Assembly: GCA_964347945.1 (NCBI GenBank) | Contig: CAYGAW010000154.1 | Span: 1 to 21,844 of the forward strand | Length of the DNA: 21,844 nt | Direction of reading: 5' to 3' | From: CAYGAW01 sp964347945 | GTDB lineage: Bacteria > Chloroflexota > Anaerolineae > UBA7937 > B3-Chlor | Part shown: in pieces, positions 14,586 to 21,844 of the stretch | Layout: each line of letters opens with the position of its first letter | How positions within the stretch are numbered: position 1 is the first letter of the stretch | The notes under the pieces: model-generated | What the model was told of the DNA's origin: nothing | Database searches by the model: none | Seen by the model: the letters and a program-made list of their open reading frames with translations, nothing else | Made by a program: the position numbers and the translations under genes

Positions 14586-17500
14586 TTGTACCTCTCCGGA
14601 CTTCTGCCTTTGATCCACAACCTGCGGGGCTATGATGAACTCGTGGGGGCGATCCGTTCGGCAGTAGCTCAACAGTCTGGCACTCTGTCCCTCTCGGTTC
14701 TAGAGTCAGCCAGACCATACCTCCTGGCCGGCTTGAGAGAGGGCCTTGGCGTGCCCATTCTGGTCATCACCACCAGGCGTGATCGTGCCCGCAAGATCTT
14801 CGAGCAGTTGACTATCTGGTCGGCATCCCGTGAAGGCATCCTGCTCTTTCCTGAGCCGGATGTCCTGAGCTATGAGAGAATTCCGTGGGACAGAGGAATA
14901 ACCCAAGATCGCCTGGCGACCCTGGCCAGGCTCGTCAATGATGAGCACGGAGCCGATGGTCCTCCCATGTTCGTGGTCGCCTCTGTTCGTGCCCTTCTTC
15001 AGAAGACCGTCCCTCGGGAGCAGTTCGAGGGACACGTGGAACACCTAGCCGTCGGACAGGCGATCACGATCGGGGAGCTTCTCACCACCTTGTATGGGCT
15101 GGGCTACGAACGTACGACGGTGGTGGAGGACACAGGTACTTTCAGTGCCAGGGGAGGCATAGTAGACGTCTACACAGCCCACAGCGACCAACCGGTCAGG
15201 ATTGAGTTCTTCGGCGACGAGATAGAGTCGTTGCGCCTCTTCGACGCCTCAACTCAGCGCTCCGTGGAGAGCATACTGTCCGCGGTCGTTACCCCAGCGA
15301 GAGAGGCCTTCCCTCTGAGTGTCGAAAAGGATGACGGTGGCCAGGCTCTGGATCTCGCCTCCTGCCATCCCGAAGTGGCAGACGAGTTCCGAGAAGATCT
15401 GCAAGCCCTGAGCAACAGGGAAGTATTCGACACGCTGGAGTTCTACATACCCTATCTCTACGAGGAACCGGGAATGCTCGTAGACTACATGCCTCGCCAG
15501 ACCCTGGTAGTCCTGGAGGATCCGGTGGGCCTGGAGGCCATGGTGGCCAACCTGGATGTGCAGAATGTAGGGCTCCGCCACGAGTTGACACAGAAGGGCG
15601 AACTCCCTCAGGGTGTACAGTCACCTCATTTCGCCTGGAGTGCGGTGCAGCACAGATTCGACGAGCATGCCCGTTTGGAATTCGGGTACGACACAGCCAC
15701 TGACCTCGCCGTGAATGATAGCTTTGTGGCCGGGGCTGCCTACGCTGGCCGGCTGCAGGACGTGATTGCAGACTCCCTTGAAATGATGGAGAACGGCTGG
15801 CCAGTGGTGATCGTCTCTCGTCAGACACCCCGTCTGGCAGAGTTGTACGAAGACTGGGGGCTAATCGTCCAGCCAGTGGAGGAGATCGTCGCCCCTCCGC
15901 AAGAGGGAAGCCTGACTCTGCTGCAGGGCAACCTTGTTTCCGGCTGGCGGATGCGCCAGACCGATGGCGGGAGCATAACGCTGCTGACCGACGGTGAAAT
16001 ATTCGGCTGGTTGAAGCCTGAACCGCGTCGTCCCTATCGCCCGAAAGCGTTACCTCCCGAATCTTACTTCGCCGACATCGCCCCCGGGGACTATGTGGTG
16101 CACATAGAACACGGTATCGGCACCTTTCGAGGTCTCGTGCGCCTCGACGTGGATCAGGCTCAGAGGGAATACCTGCAGATCGACTATGCGGCTGGAGACA
16201 AACTGTACGTACCCACGTACCAGGGCGACCGCGTCAACCGCTACGTAGGAGCGAAGGCTGAGCCACCACGGATTGACCGACTGGGCACCGCCCACTGGTC
16301 CCGCGTCAAGTCCAGCGCCAAGAGGGCCGCGGAGGAAATGGCCCAGGAACTGCTGGACCTGTACTCCGTCCGCGAGGTTGTAAAGGGACACGCCTTCTCG
16401 CCTGACACTCCCTGGCAGCATGAACTGGATGCCTCTTTCCCCTACGTCGAGACCGATGACCAGCTGCGGGCCATCAACGACGTCAAGAGAGACATGGAGA
16501 AACCGAGGCCTATGGATCGCCTCGTCTGTGGTGATGTCGGCTATGGAAAGACCGAAGTGGCCTTGCGAGCAGCCTTCAAGGCGGTGATGGACAACAAGCA
16601 GGCGGCCCTGCTGGTGCCGACCACCGTCCTGGCGCAGCAGCATTACCGCACCTTCAAAGAGCGCCTCGCTCCCTTTCCGGTTGAAGTAGAAATGCTCTCG
16701 CGCTTCCGGACCCAGAGCGAACAGCACAGTATCCTTGAGCGCCTGCGCAACGGTACGGTGGACATTGTTATCGGCACGCACCGGCTCCTGCAAAAGGATG
16801 TGGACTTCAGTGATCTGGGGCTATTGATCATAGATGAAGAGCAACGGTTCGGCGTGGCTCACAAGGAGCGGCTGAAACAAATGCGAAGCGAGGTCGATGT
16901 GCTCACCTTGACCGCCACCCCCATACCCCGTACTCTATATCTCTCCTTGGCGGGAGCACGCGACATGAACACCATAGACACCCCGCCAGAGTACCGCCTG
17001 GCGGTGGTCACTCGCGTTACCCCCTACGATGAGGCGCTGATCCGCAGGGCTATCCTTCGCGAACTGGATCGCGGTGGACAGGTCTATTTTGTACACAACC
17101 GCGTGCGAGGCATTCGTCAGATCGCCAACCGTCTGAGCAAGCTAGTCCCGGAGGCCGACATAGTAGTGGCCCACGGACAGATGGAGGAGGCCAAGCTGGC
17201 TCAAGTGATGACAGACTTCGCAGCGGGCAGCCACGACATCCTGGTGTGCACCTCCATCATCGAAAGCGGAATAGATATCCCCAACGCCAACACATTGATC
17301 GTCAATCGGGCAGACCGTTTCGGACTGGCACAGTTATATCAACTGCGGGGACGAGTGGGGCGCAGCACGGTGCGGGCGTACGCATACCTTCTCTATGACG
17401 AAGACGCCCCTCTGAGTGAAGATGCCCGCAAACGGTTGCTGACCATCAAGGAAGCCAGCGAGCTGGGAGCTGGTTTTCGCATCGCTATGCGAGACCTGGA

Positions 17501-18098
17501 GATAAGAGGCGGGGGCGATGTTCTTGGCACGCGGCAACACGGTCACATCAGCGCGGTCGGCTTCGATCTCTACTGCCGTCTCCTGGCCAGAGCGATCCAG
17601 GATCTGAAGGAAAAGGAGCGAGAGGCATCCGCTGAGGAGCGTCGCCCACCTCTTCGGCTCACTCCGCCGGAGGCCACCGGCCCAACCGTCGATCTGCCTC
17701 TGGATGCCCACCTGCCAGAGAACTATGTCGAGGAAGAAGCCCTGCGCCTGGGGATATACCGGCGCATGGCTGGCCTCAGCACCCTGGAGGAGATCGAGCG
17801 GATGAGGCAGGAGTTGCAAGACCGGTTCGGGGCCTTGCCCGAAGAGGCAGAGAACCTCATCTATCTGCTTCGTATCAAGATCCTCGCCAGTCAAGCTGGA
17901 GTGGAGATCCTGTCCGAGGAGCGAAGCGGGATAGCCATCGGACTAGGCAGCCTGACGGAGATCAAGCGACGTCGTTCACAGGGTCTCTTGCCTGCCAGGC
18001 TGAGAGTTGTGGACGATCGCCTATTGCTCCCCATCTCCGTGCGGGAGGCGGACTGGCAGCAAGAACTGGAGAACATTCTTGGCGAAATGGCGAGCTGA
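14586..18098 (+). CDS. mfd: Transcription-repair coupling factor Mfd
   Basis: The 1170-residue ATP-dependent translocase removes RNA polymerase stalled at lesions and recruits UvrA. The N-terminal UvrB-like module contains ISWSASREGILLFPEPD-type sequence and YERTTVVEDTGTFSARGG. The CarD-like RNA polymerase interaction domain is near residues 495-560 (PGDYVVHIEHGIGTFRGL). The helicase core follows: Walker A GDVGYGKTE (649-657), DEEQRFGV starting at Asp750, TATPIPRTL, and QLRGRVGRS near 920. A C-terminal D7 domain completes the protein, which is of normal length. The start is TTG with AGAGGTGGG just upstream, 9 bases after the pth stop. The pth-mfd pairing is common in bacteria. Confidence 0.96.
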   Translation: MYLSGLLPLIHNLRGYDELVGAIRSAVAQQSGTLSLSVLESARPYLLAGLREGLGVPILVITTRRDRARKIFEQLTIWSASREGILLFPEPDVLSYERIPWDRGITQDRLATLARLVNDEHGADGPPMFVVASVRALLQKTVPREQFEGHVEHLAVGQAITIGELLTTLYGLGYERTTVVEDTGTFSARGGIVDVYTAHSDQPVRIEFFGDEIESLRLFDASTQRSVESILSAVVTPAREAFPLSVEKDDGGQALDLASCHPEVADEFREDLQALSNREVFDTLEFYIPYLYEEPGMLVDYMPRQTLVVLEDPVGLEAMVANLDVQNVGLRHELTQKGELPQGVQSPHFAWSAVQHRFDEHARLEFGYDTATDLAVNDSFVAGAAYAGRLQDVIADSLEMMENGWPVVIVSRQTPRLAELYEDWGLIVQPVEEIVAPPQEGSLTLLQGNLVSGWRMRQTDGGSITLLTDGEIFGWLKPEPRRPYRPKALPPESYFADIAPGDYVVHIEHGIGTFRGLVRLDVDQAQREYLQIDYAAGDKLYVPTYQGDRVNRYVGAKAEPPRIDRLGTAHWSRVKSSAKRAAEEMAQELLDLYSVREVVKGHAFSPDTPWQHELDASFPYVETDDQLRAINDVKRDMEKPRPMDRLVCGDVGYGKTEVALRAAFKAVMDNKQAALLVPTTVLAQQHYRTFKERLAPFPVEVEMLSRFRTQSEQHSILERLRNGTVDIVIGTHRLLQKDVDFSDLGLLIIDEEQRFGVAHKERLKQMRSEVDVLTLTATPIPRTLYLSLAGARDMNTIDTPPEYRLAVVTRVTPYDEALIRRAILRELDRGGQVYFVHNRVRGIRQIANRLSKLVPEADIVVAHGQMEEAKLAQVMTDFAAGSHDILVCTSIIESGIDIPNANTLIVNRADRFGLAQLYQLRGRVGRSTVRAYAYLLYDEDAPLSEDARKRLLTIKEASELGAGFRIAMRDLEIRGGGDVLGTRQHGHISAVGFDLYCRLLARAIQDLKEKEREASAEERRPPLRLTPPEATGPTVDLPLDAHLPENYVEEEALRLGIYRRMAGLSTLEEIERMRQELQDRFGALPEEAENLIYLLRIKILASQAGVEILSEERSGIAIGLGSLTEIKRRRSQGLLPARLRVVDDRLLLPISVREADWQQELENILGEMAS

Positions 18099-18166
18099 CT
18101 CCGGCGCAGAGCCATCCAGAAGCTTACCGACCTGACGGGCGGCGCGAAAGGAGCAGTTTGAGAAAC

Positions 18167-18245
18167 GGCAGCGTCGGCGCTCATTGCGAGAGACCCTATG
18201 CGTTCTGGGCCTCCGTTGGTCCACCGGCCTACACTCGACGCTGCC
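18167..18245. repeat. Long inverted repeat between convergent mfd and feoC
   Basis: GGCAGCGTCG (18167-18176) and CGACGCTGCC (18236-18245) are perfect 10-base inverted arms 59 bases apart. Between them CCGTTGG and CCACCGG make a second, tighter imperfect dyad. The right arm is inside the last codons of feoC. There is no T-run, so it is not a simple intrinsic terminator; it could fold in read-through transcripts of either strand. Confidence 0.4.
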
Positions 18246-18504
18246 TCATCTTCTGGAGCAGCTGAGCGCCCTCCCTGGTGAGGCCCCAGGCTTGACCCTG
18301 CCCTCCAGTGGCGCAGACTCCAGCCACCGGGCAACCATCGCAGCCTGGCTGACAAAGCTCTCCTATGGGCTTCAGGTACTCCATCCGCGTCAAGTGTTCG
18401 ATCATCTGCTGCAGCAACTCCTTTTCGACACCCACGCTGCGGGCCAACTCGGCAAAGCTGTAAGTGCCACCTTGAGCTACTGTTTCCAGTACTTGCACCA
18501 ACAT
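18229..18504 (-). CDS. feoC: FeoC-like winged-helix protein with four-cysteine cluster
   Basis: The 91-residue protein starts with a winged-helix fold (about 1-45: VLETVAQGGTYSFAELARSV, then a recognition-helix-like LLQQMIEHLTRM). CQPGCDGCPVAGVC follows, with Cys51, Cys55, Cys58 and Cys64. Such C-x(n)-C-x2-C-x5-C loops in FeoC bind an iron-sulfur cluster and are thought to sense iron or oxygen and to control FeoB turnover or feo expression. It is the last gene of the feo operon, 22 bp after feoB, with GAGGAT about 7 bases before the ATG. A different small iron-sulfur winged-helix regulator cannot be excluded, but position and motif both favour FeoC. Confidence 0.85.
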   Translation of the reverse strand: MLVQVLETVAQGGTYSFAELARSVGVEKELLQQMIEHLTRMEYLKPIGELCQPGCDGCPVAGVCATGGQGQAWGLTREGAQLLQKMRQRRV

Positions 18505-18526
18505 TCTGGTATCCTCGGCCCCGACT

Positions 18527-20518
18527 CTATCCCCATAACGTAGCCACCTGGTAGACCACGATTGCTACCCCGAAAGACACGGCCAGCAGAAGCCCCAAGT
18601 TGAAAAGTGTCCACTTCCACGAGTTGGTTTCGTGAAGCACAGTGGTCACCGTGGCCACGCAGGGGATGAAAAGCATCTGCACCACCAAGAAACTCAGCGC
18701 TGCAGCCGGCGTCATGATCCCAGGAAGGATCTCCGCCAGTCCCGCTTCGTCTCCGCCTCCGTACAGTACCCCCAGCGACGCGATGGAGTTCTCCTTAGCG
18801 ATGAAGCTGGTCAAGAGAGCCACCATCATCTCCCAGTTCAGCCCCAAGAGCGCACCCATGGGGACCAGTAGTTGACCTGCCCGGGCTAGGAAGCTGGTCT
18901 GGATGTCTCCCGTGGGCAAGGCAGAGAGCGCCCAAAGCACCACTGACACGACCAGGATCACTGTACCTGCCCGTTTGAAGAAGGCCAGGGACCGCTGCCA
19001 GATCAGGATGCCAATGGTGCGCCAATTGGGTACGTGATACAGAGGGAGCTCCATGATGAAGGCGGATCGCTCACCGCCAAAGGCGACGCGGTTGATTACC
19101 ACGCCAGATACAGCAAGGACCACCAGGCTCAACCCCACCAGGCTCCAGGCTACAACAGGGGCTGCCGCACCGAAGAACAGCGGTGTGATGAAGGCCAGAA
19201 CCATCATCCTTGCCGTACAGGGCACAAGGGGCACCAACATGATGGTGAGAAGGCGTCCTCGACGCGACTCGATGACGCGAGTGCCCATCACCGCTGGCAC
19301 ATTGCAGCCGAAACCCAGGAACAGTGGTAGGAAGCTCTTGCCGTGCAACCCCATGAGGTGCATGAGCCGATCCATGACGTAGCCTGCACGAGCCATGTAT
19401 CCTATATCCTCCAGCAGGCCCATGATGGCAAAGAATATGATCAATATGGGGATGAAGGTGACCACCGTCCCCGCACCACCGATCACACCGTCGACCAGTA
19501 GGCCTCGGACCCAGGCAGGAGCGCTCGCCAGAGCAGTGGTTAGAAGCCGCGCGCTGGTCTCGATAACGTAGGTTTCGAGCGCCCCTTGCAGGGGAGCGCC
19601 CACGGAGTAAGTCAGCAAGAACACCAGTCCAAGGATGCCCGCCAGAACCATTAGTCCCCAGACGGGATGAGCGGCCCAGCGGTCCAGCTTCTCAGTGAGG
19701 GTTACCTGCCCTATGCGAGGCCGCACCAATGCTGCGCGAGTCATGCGGGCTATCCAGTCATAGCGACCGCTCGCCACGGCGACCACGGCATCTTCGTGTT
19801 CCTTCAAGATCTCGTGGACCCGGTCCCAAACCTCGTCAGGCAGGCACTGCTTCATCATGCTCAAGATCTCATCGTCTCCCTCCAGCAGCTTGAGGGATAC
19901 CCAGTCCGGAGGATAGGGTTGCGGCACATACTGTCCGACCAGCTCGTCGATCTCTTCCAGAACGGCGCGGTGGTCCCCCCTGATCTGCGGCTTCTTGGGC
20001 CGATAATCGGCCCCGTCGCGGGCTACCTCGTCGATGGCCTCCACCAGTTCGCAGATACCCTCGTTCTTGGTCGCTGTCATGGGCACGACCGGCACTCCCA
20101 ACGCCGCCTCCAGTACCCTGGGCTCGATCTTCAGCCCCTGCTGACGCGCGACGTCCATCATGTTCAGCGCCACGATGACCGGCGATGGCAAAGGCAGCAA
20201 CTCGGCCACCAAGTAGAGATTTCGCTCCATAGAGGAGGCATTGATCACAGCCACCACGACGTCGGGCTTTTCCCTGATGATGTGGTCACGAGCTATCACC
20301 TCCTCAGCGGAGTTGGCGGTGAGGCTGTAGGTCCCCGGCAGGTCCACGATGGTGACTTGAGCCTCGTTGTGGGAATAGACGCCTTCCTTTCGCTCTACTG
20401 TCTTCCCCGGCCAGTTCCCCACATGCTGGCTGAGACCCGTCAACAGGTTGAAGACCGTTGACTTGCCAACGTTGGGCTGGCCGGCCAGCGCTACCTTGAT
20501 CGTTCTCTTCTCAGTCAT
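18527..20518 (-). CDS. feoB: Ferrous iron transport protein B (FeoB)
   Basis: The 663-residue inner membrane protein imports Fe(II). The cytosolic G domain has G1 GQPNVGKST (13-21), G3 DLPGTYS (from Asp59) and G4 NMMD (119-122). A GDI-like helical region follows to about 270. The membrane part carries both Gate motifs, including LGFGCNVPAVMGTRVIES and LVPCTARMMVLAF with their conserved cysteines, and the later LLTSFIAKENSIASLGVLYG. It is somewhat shorter than the 700-770 residues of many FeoB proteins but looks complete. The ATG start has only a weak GAG upstream, 27 bases after the feoA-fusion stop, so translational coupling is likely. Confidence 0.96.
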   Translation of the reverse strand: MTEKRTIKVALAGQPNVGKSTVFNLLTGLSQHVGNWPGKTVERKEGVYSHNEAQVTIVDLPGTYSLTANSAEEVIARDHIIREKPDVVVAVINASSMERNLYLVAELLPLPSPVIVALNMMDVARQQGLKIEPRVLEAALGVPVVPMTATKNEGICELVEAIDEVARDGADYRPKKPQIRGDHRAVLEEIDELVGQYVPQPYPPDWVSLKLLEGDDEILSMMKQCLPDEVWDRVHEILKEHEDAVVAVASGRYDWIARMTRAALVRPRIGQVTLTEKLDRWAAHPVWGLMVLAGILGLVFLLTYSVGAPLQGALETYVIETSARLLTTALASAPAWVRGLLVDGVIGGAGTVVTFIPILIIFFAIMGLLEDIGYMARAGYVMDRLMHLMGLHGKSFLPLFLGFGCNVPAVMGTRVIESRRGRLLTIMLVPLVPCTARMMVLAFITPLFFGAAAPVVAWSLVGLSLVVLAVSGVVINRVAFGGERSAFIMELPLYHVPNWRTIGILIWQRSLAFFKRAGTVILVVSVVLWALSALPTGDIQTSFLARAGQLLVPMGALLGLNWEMMVALLTSFIAKENSIASLGVLYGGGDEAGLAEILPGIMTPAAALSFLVVQMLFIPCVATVTTVLHETNSWKWTLFNLGLLLAVSFGVAIVVYQVATLWG

Positions 20519-20545
20519 GCGTCCAACTCGCGCCGTCTCGACAGA

Positions 20546-21223
20546 TCACTCCTCTTGGTCCATTCTCCTGACGCAAATCTTCGTGGCCTCACCTCGCCCC
20601 AAGGCGATGCGCGTGTCTCGCACCCTCACAATCACAGGCCCGGTTCCATAGTTCTGGAGCATGGTCACCTCAGCACCAGGTGTGAAACCCAGGGCTGACA
20701 AGCGACTGACGAGGGTGTGCCCAGCGTGGAAATCGTGGATGACGGCTCGTTCGCCACTCCTGACAACGGCTAGGCGCACAAGGCCGAAGGCGGCCTCGGC
20801 GCCAACACACGTGGCGTCAACCTGCCTAACCGTGTCGACGATCGCGTCGGCCGACCTCCTGCTCGTATCGGCGGGCTGCTGAGCGCAGACAATCTCGACA
20901 TCTGGGTACCGCCCACGCAGGCTGGATATCACTTGAGCCATGTTGGGGTTCAGCATTCCGGTGGGCACCACCACCACTCGGGTGGCTCCCTTCTTGACCA
21001 GCGCATCCAACGCGTCCGCAATCGATGGTTCACCGCCGTATTCATGACCCACCGCGACGAGATCGTAGCCGCCTCTTTCCCTCACCAATCTCGCCAGTTC
21101 CTCGTGCTCAGTAACCGCCGTCCCCCTACCCCAACGCCAGTGGAGCCTTCCGGCTCTTCGTCTGCCCCTTCCATCACCCCGCGCCTCCGCGCTGACTGCT
21201 AGCACTACACCCGTCTTGTTCAT
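20546..21223 (-). CDS. FeoA domain protein with N-terminal CbiX-like chelatase-fold domain
   Basis: This 225-residue protein is three times the usual FeoA length. Residues about 150-222 are a FeoA (SH3-like) domain: AGHTLVSRLSALGFTPGAEV, then GPVIVRVRDTRIALGRGEATKI. FeoA regulates FeoB. Residues about 40-140 resemble the CbiX/SirB class II chelatase fold: EPSIADALDALVKKGATRVVVVP, then ISSLRGRYPDVEIVCAQQ. The two catalytic histidines of such chelatases are not in place: the first-strand GHGSR is replaced by AVSAEARG, and the PGxH position reads NPNM. Metal insertion is therefore unlikely; metal sensing or delivery is possible. Residues 15-34 are oddly Arg/Gly-rich. The ATG follows GGGGAAGG closely. 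It is the first gene of the feo operon, directly downstream of the promoter. Confidence 0.83.
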   Translation of the reverse strand: MNKTGVVLAVSAEARGDGRGRRRAGRLHWRWGRGTAVTEHEELARLVRERGGYDLVAVGHEYGGEPSIADALDALVKKGATRVVVVPTGMLNPNMAQVISSLRGRYPDVEIVCAQQPADTSRRSADAIVDTVRQVDATCVGAEAAFGLVRLAVVRSGERAVIHDFHAGHTLVSRLSALGFTPGAEVTMLQNYGTGPVIVRVRDTRIALGRGEATKICVRRMDQEE

Positions 21224-21265
21224 CCTTCCCCGCTCTACCTAGGAAGCAAGACTAACCAATTGTAC

Positions 21266-21289
21266 TTATTGCAAATAATTAGCATTACC
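21266..21289 (-). promoter_or_regulatory. Fur-box-like operator over the feo transcription start
   Basis: On the - strand GGTAATGCTAATTATTTGC (21271-21289) matches 14 of 19 positions of the classical Fur box GATAATGATAATCATTATC. It overlaps an imperfect dyad, 21266-21276 against 21278-21288, with 8 of 11 bases paired. It starts at the predicted +1, where a repressor would block initiation. Fur, DtxR/MntR-type or another iron regulator could bind; the regulator is not in this window. Confidence 0.55.
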
Positions 21290-21294
21290 AACTC

Positions 21295-21323
21295 ATTATA
21301 CTCCAATCCATCTCGTTTGTCAA
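21295..21323 (-). promoter_or_regulatory. Consensus promoter of the feo operon
   Basis: On the - strand TTGACA (21318-21323), a 17-base spacer and TATAAT (21295-21300) match the housekeeping sigma consensus at all 12 positions. Transcription should begin near 21288, giving a leader of about 65 bases. Such a strong promoter generally needs a repressor, which fits the adjoining operator-like dyad. Confidence 0.85.
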
Positions 21324-21688
21324 GTACTCGACCTCTCGCGGGGCGAGCATCAGACTTCCCAATTGCGCAACACGCCTGGTCAGCATCCGATCACGTAGGC
21401 AAGCAGGCCTGCCCCGAAGTTGGCACAGAGTGTAGAGGCGATTGCCAGCTGTCCTCCTACTGGATCGAGCGTCTTTCCTGGGCCCAATCGTGCTGGGGAT
21501 GTAGTGCACACGTCTCAAGTCTAGCGGGGATTCTGGGTGCTATCAGAGCGCTCGGATGCACGCCGGCGAGGAAGCTGAGCGGAGGGAAACGTGGATCCTG
21601 TCTCAAGAGAGCAAGCCTGCGCTCGGCCGCATCCATGGTTCCGACACGGCCAGATGGCTCCCTCTCTTGACCCAAGATCGATTCCCCT
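21324..21688. other. Intergenic stretch without recognisable gene
   Basis: These 365 bases lie between the outward-facing feo and tRNA-Leu promoters. Open frames on both strands have no family-like sequence or ribosome binding sites. Only small dyads are seen, such as GCAGGCCTGC (21403-21412) and CTCGC-GGG-GCGAG just inside the left edge. I found no match to the conserved cores of SRP RNA, RNase P RNA or common riboswitches. Confidence 0.5.
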
Positions 21689-21717
21689 TTGACAAGTGGC
21701 CACCCTCGGGATATAAT
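21689..21717 (+). promoter_or_regulatory. Consensus promoter of tRNA-Leu
   Basis: TTGACA (21689-21694), a 17-base spacer and TATAAT (21712-21717) match the housekeeping consensus perfectly. The tRNA begins 11 bases after the -10 element, so the 5' leader would be only about 4 bases. Confidence 0.9.
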
Positions 21718-21727
21718 AGTAGTCGGA

Positions 21728-21810
21728 GCCCCTGTGGCGGAATGGGAATACGCAGCAGGTTGAGGGCCTGTGCCCGCGAGGGCGTGCTGGTTCGAGTCCA
21801 GTCAGGGGCA
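21728..21810 (+). tRNA. tRNA-Leu (anticodon GAG)
   Basis: The 83-base gene folds as a class II tRNA. The acceptor arms GCCCCTG (21728-21734) and CAGGGGC (21803-21809) pair fully and are followed by discriminator A. The D-arm reads GCGGAATGGGAATACGC. The anticodon stem GCAGG/CCTGT encloses loop TTGAGGG with anticodon GAG, which reads CUC/CUU leucine codons. A long variable arm GCCC-GCGA-GGGC, typical of leucine tRNAs, precedes the T-arm with loop TTCGAGT. The 3' CCA is not encoded, so it must be added by a nucleotidyltransferase. Confidence 0.97.
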
Positions 21811-21844
21811 CTGATACCCGCTTCTGCGTGCGCGGGGCCCGAGG

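Noticed and set aside
16050..16793. 247-codon open frame on the - strand
   Set aside because: It is antisense to the mfd helicase core, whose motifs are all in place on the other strand.
19667..20461. 264-codon open frame on the + strand, rich in His, Gln and Asp
   Set aside because: It is antisense to the FeoB G domain; the composition is what reverse-complement FeoB codons give.
21521..21811. 96-codon open frame on the - strand starting MPLTGLEPARPRG
   Set aside because: It begins antisense to tRNA-Leu, and its start is simply the reverse complement of the tRNA acceptor and T-arm. This is a well-known false gene.

Overview
The window reads as a stretch of bacterial chromosome, most likely from a member of the Chloroflexota (an Anaerolineae- or Dehalococcoidia-like lineage). 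Pointers are the moderately GC-rich sequence, frequent GTG/TTG starts, a GT39 mannosyltransferase-type protein with a C-terminal beta-sandwich tail, a secreted protein with an Ig-like domain plus a Pro/Thr linker and a membrane anchor, and an archaeal/thermophile-style adenosine-specific kinase. The assignment is inference from gene content; there is no rRNA here to settle it. I saw no insertion sequence, phage gene or CRISPR array.

Left part (1-7712, + strand). An enoyl-CoA hydratase and an acyl-CoA dehydrogenase form a beta-oxidation pair. They are followed by a HIT-family nucleotide hydrolase, an adenosine-specific kinase and a GatB/YqeY-domain protein. Next comes a pgpH-ybeY-dgkA block (c-di-AMP phosphodiesterase, rRNA-maturation endonuclease, undecaprenol/diacylglycerol kinase) ending in an FAD-dependent geranylgeranyl-reductase-type oxidoreductase. 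The yqeY...pgpH-ybeY-dgkA order resembles the Firmicutes phoH-era region, but phoH, cdd and era are absent.

Middle part. On the - strand (7850-11734) lie a GT39 glycosyltransferase, an ECF sigma factor, a DegV fatty-acid-binding protein and a small single-pass membrane protein. The last three look like one operon. The GT39 gene is divergent from a beta-ketoacyl-ACP synthase II gene on the + strand, and each has its own extended -10 promoter. The + strand then carries a membrane-anchored surface protein, peptidyl-tRNA hydrolase and the transcription-repair coupling factor Mfd.

Right part. A - strand ferrous iron operon (18229-21223) encodes, in order of transcription, a FeoA protein with an N-terminal CbiX-like chelatase-fold domain, FeoB, and a FeoC-like winged-helix protein with four cysteines. 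A perfect TTGACA-N17-TATAAT promoter precedes it, with a Fur-box-like dyad over the predicted transcription start. At the right edge, tRNA-Leu(GAG) has another perfect consensus promoter, facing away from feo. About 365 bp between these two promoters has no recognisable gene.

The points most worth following are the chelatase-fold/FeoA fusion and its putative iron operator, the YbeY protein with Asp in place of the third metal-binding His, and the sigma-DegV-membrane protein operon with its hairpin leader.
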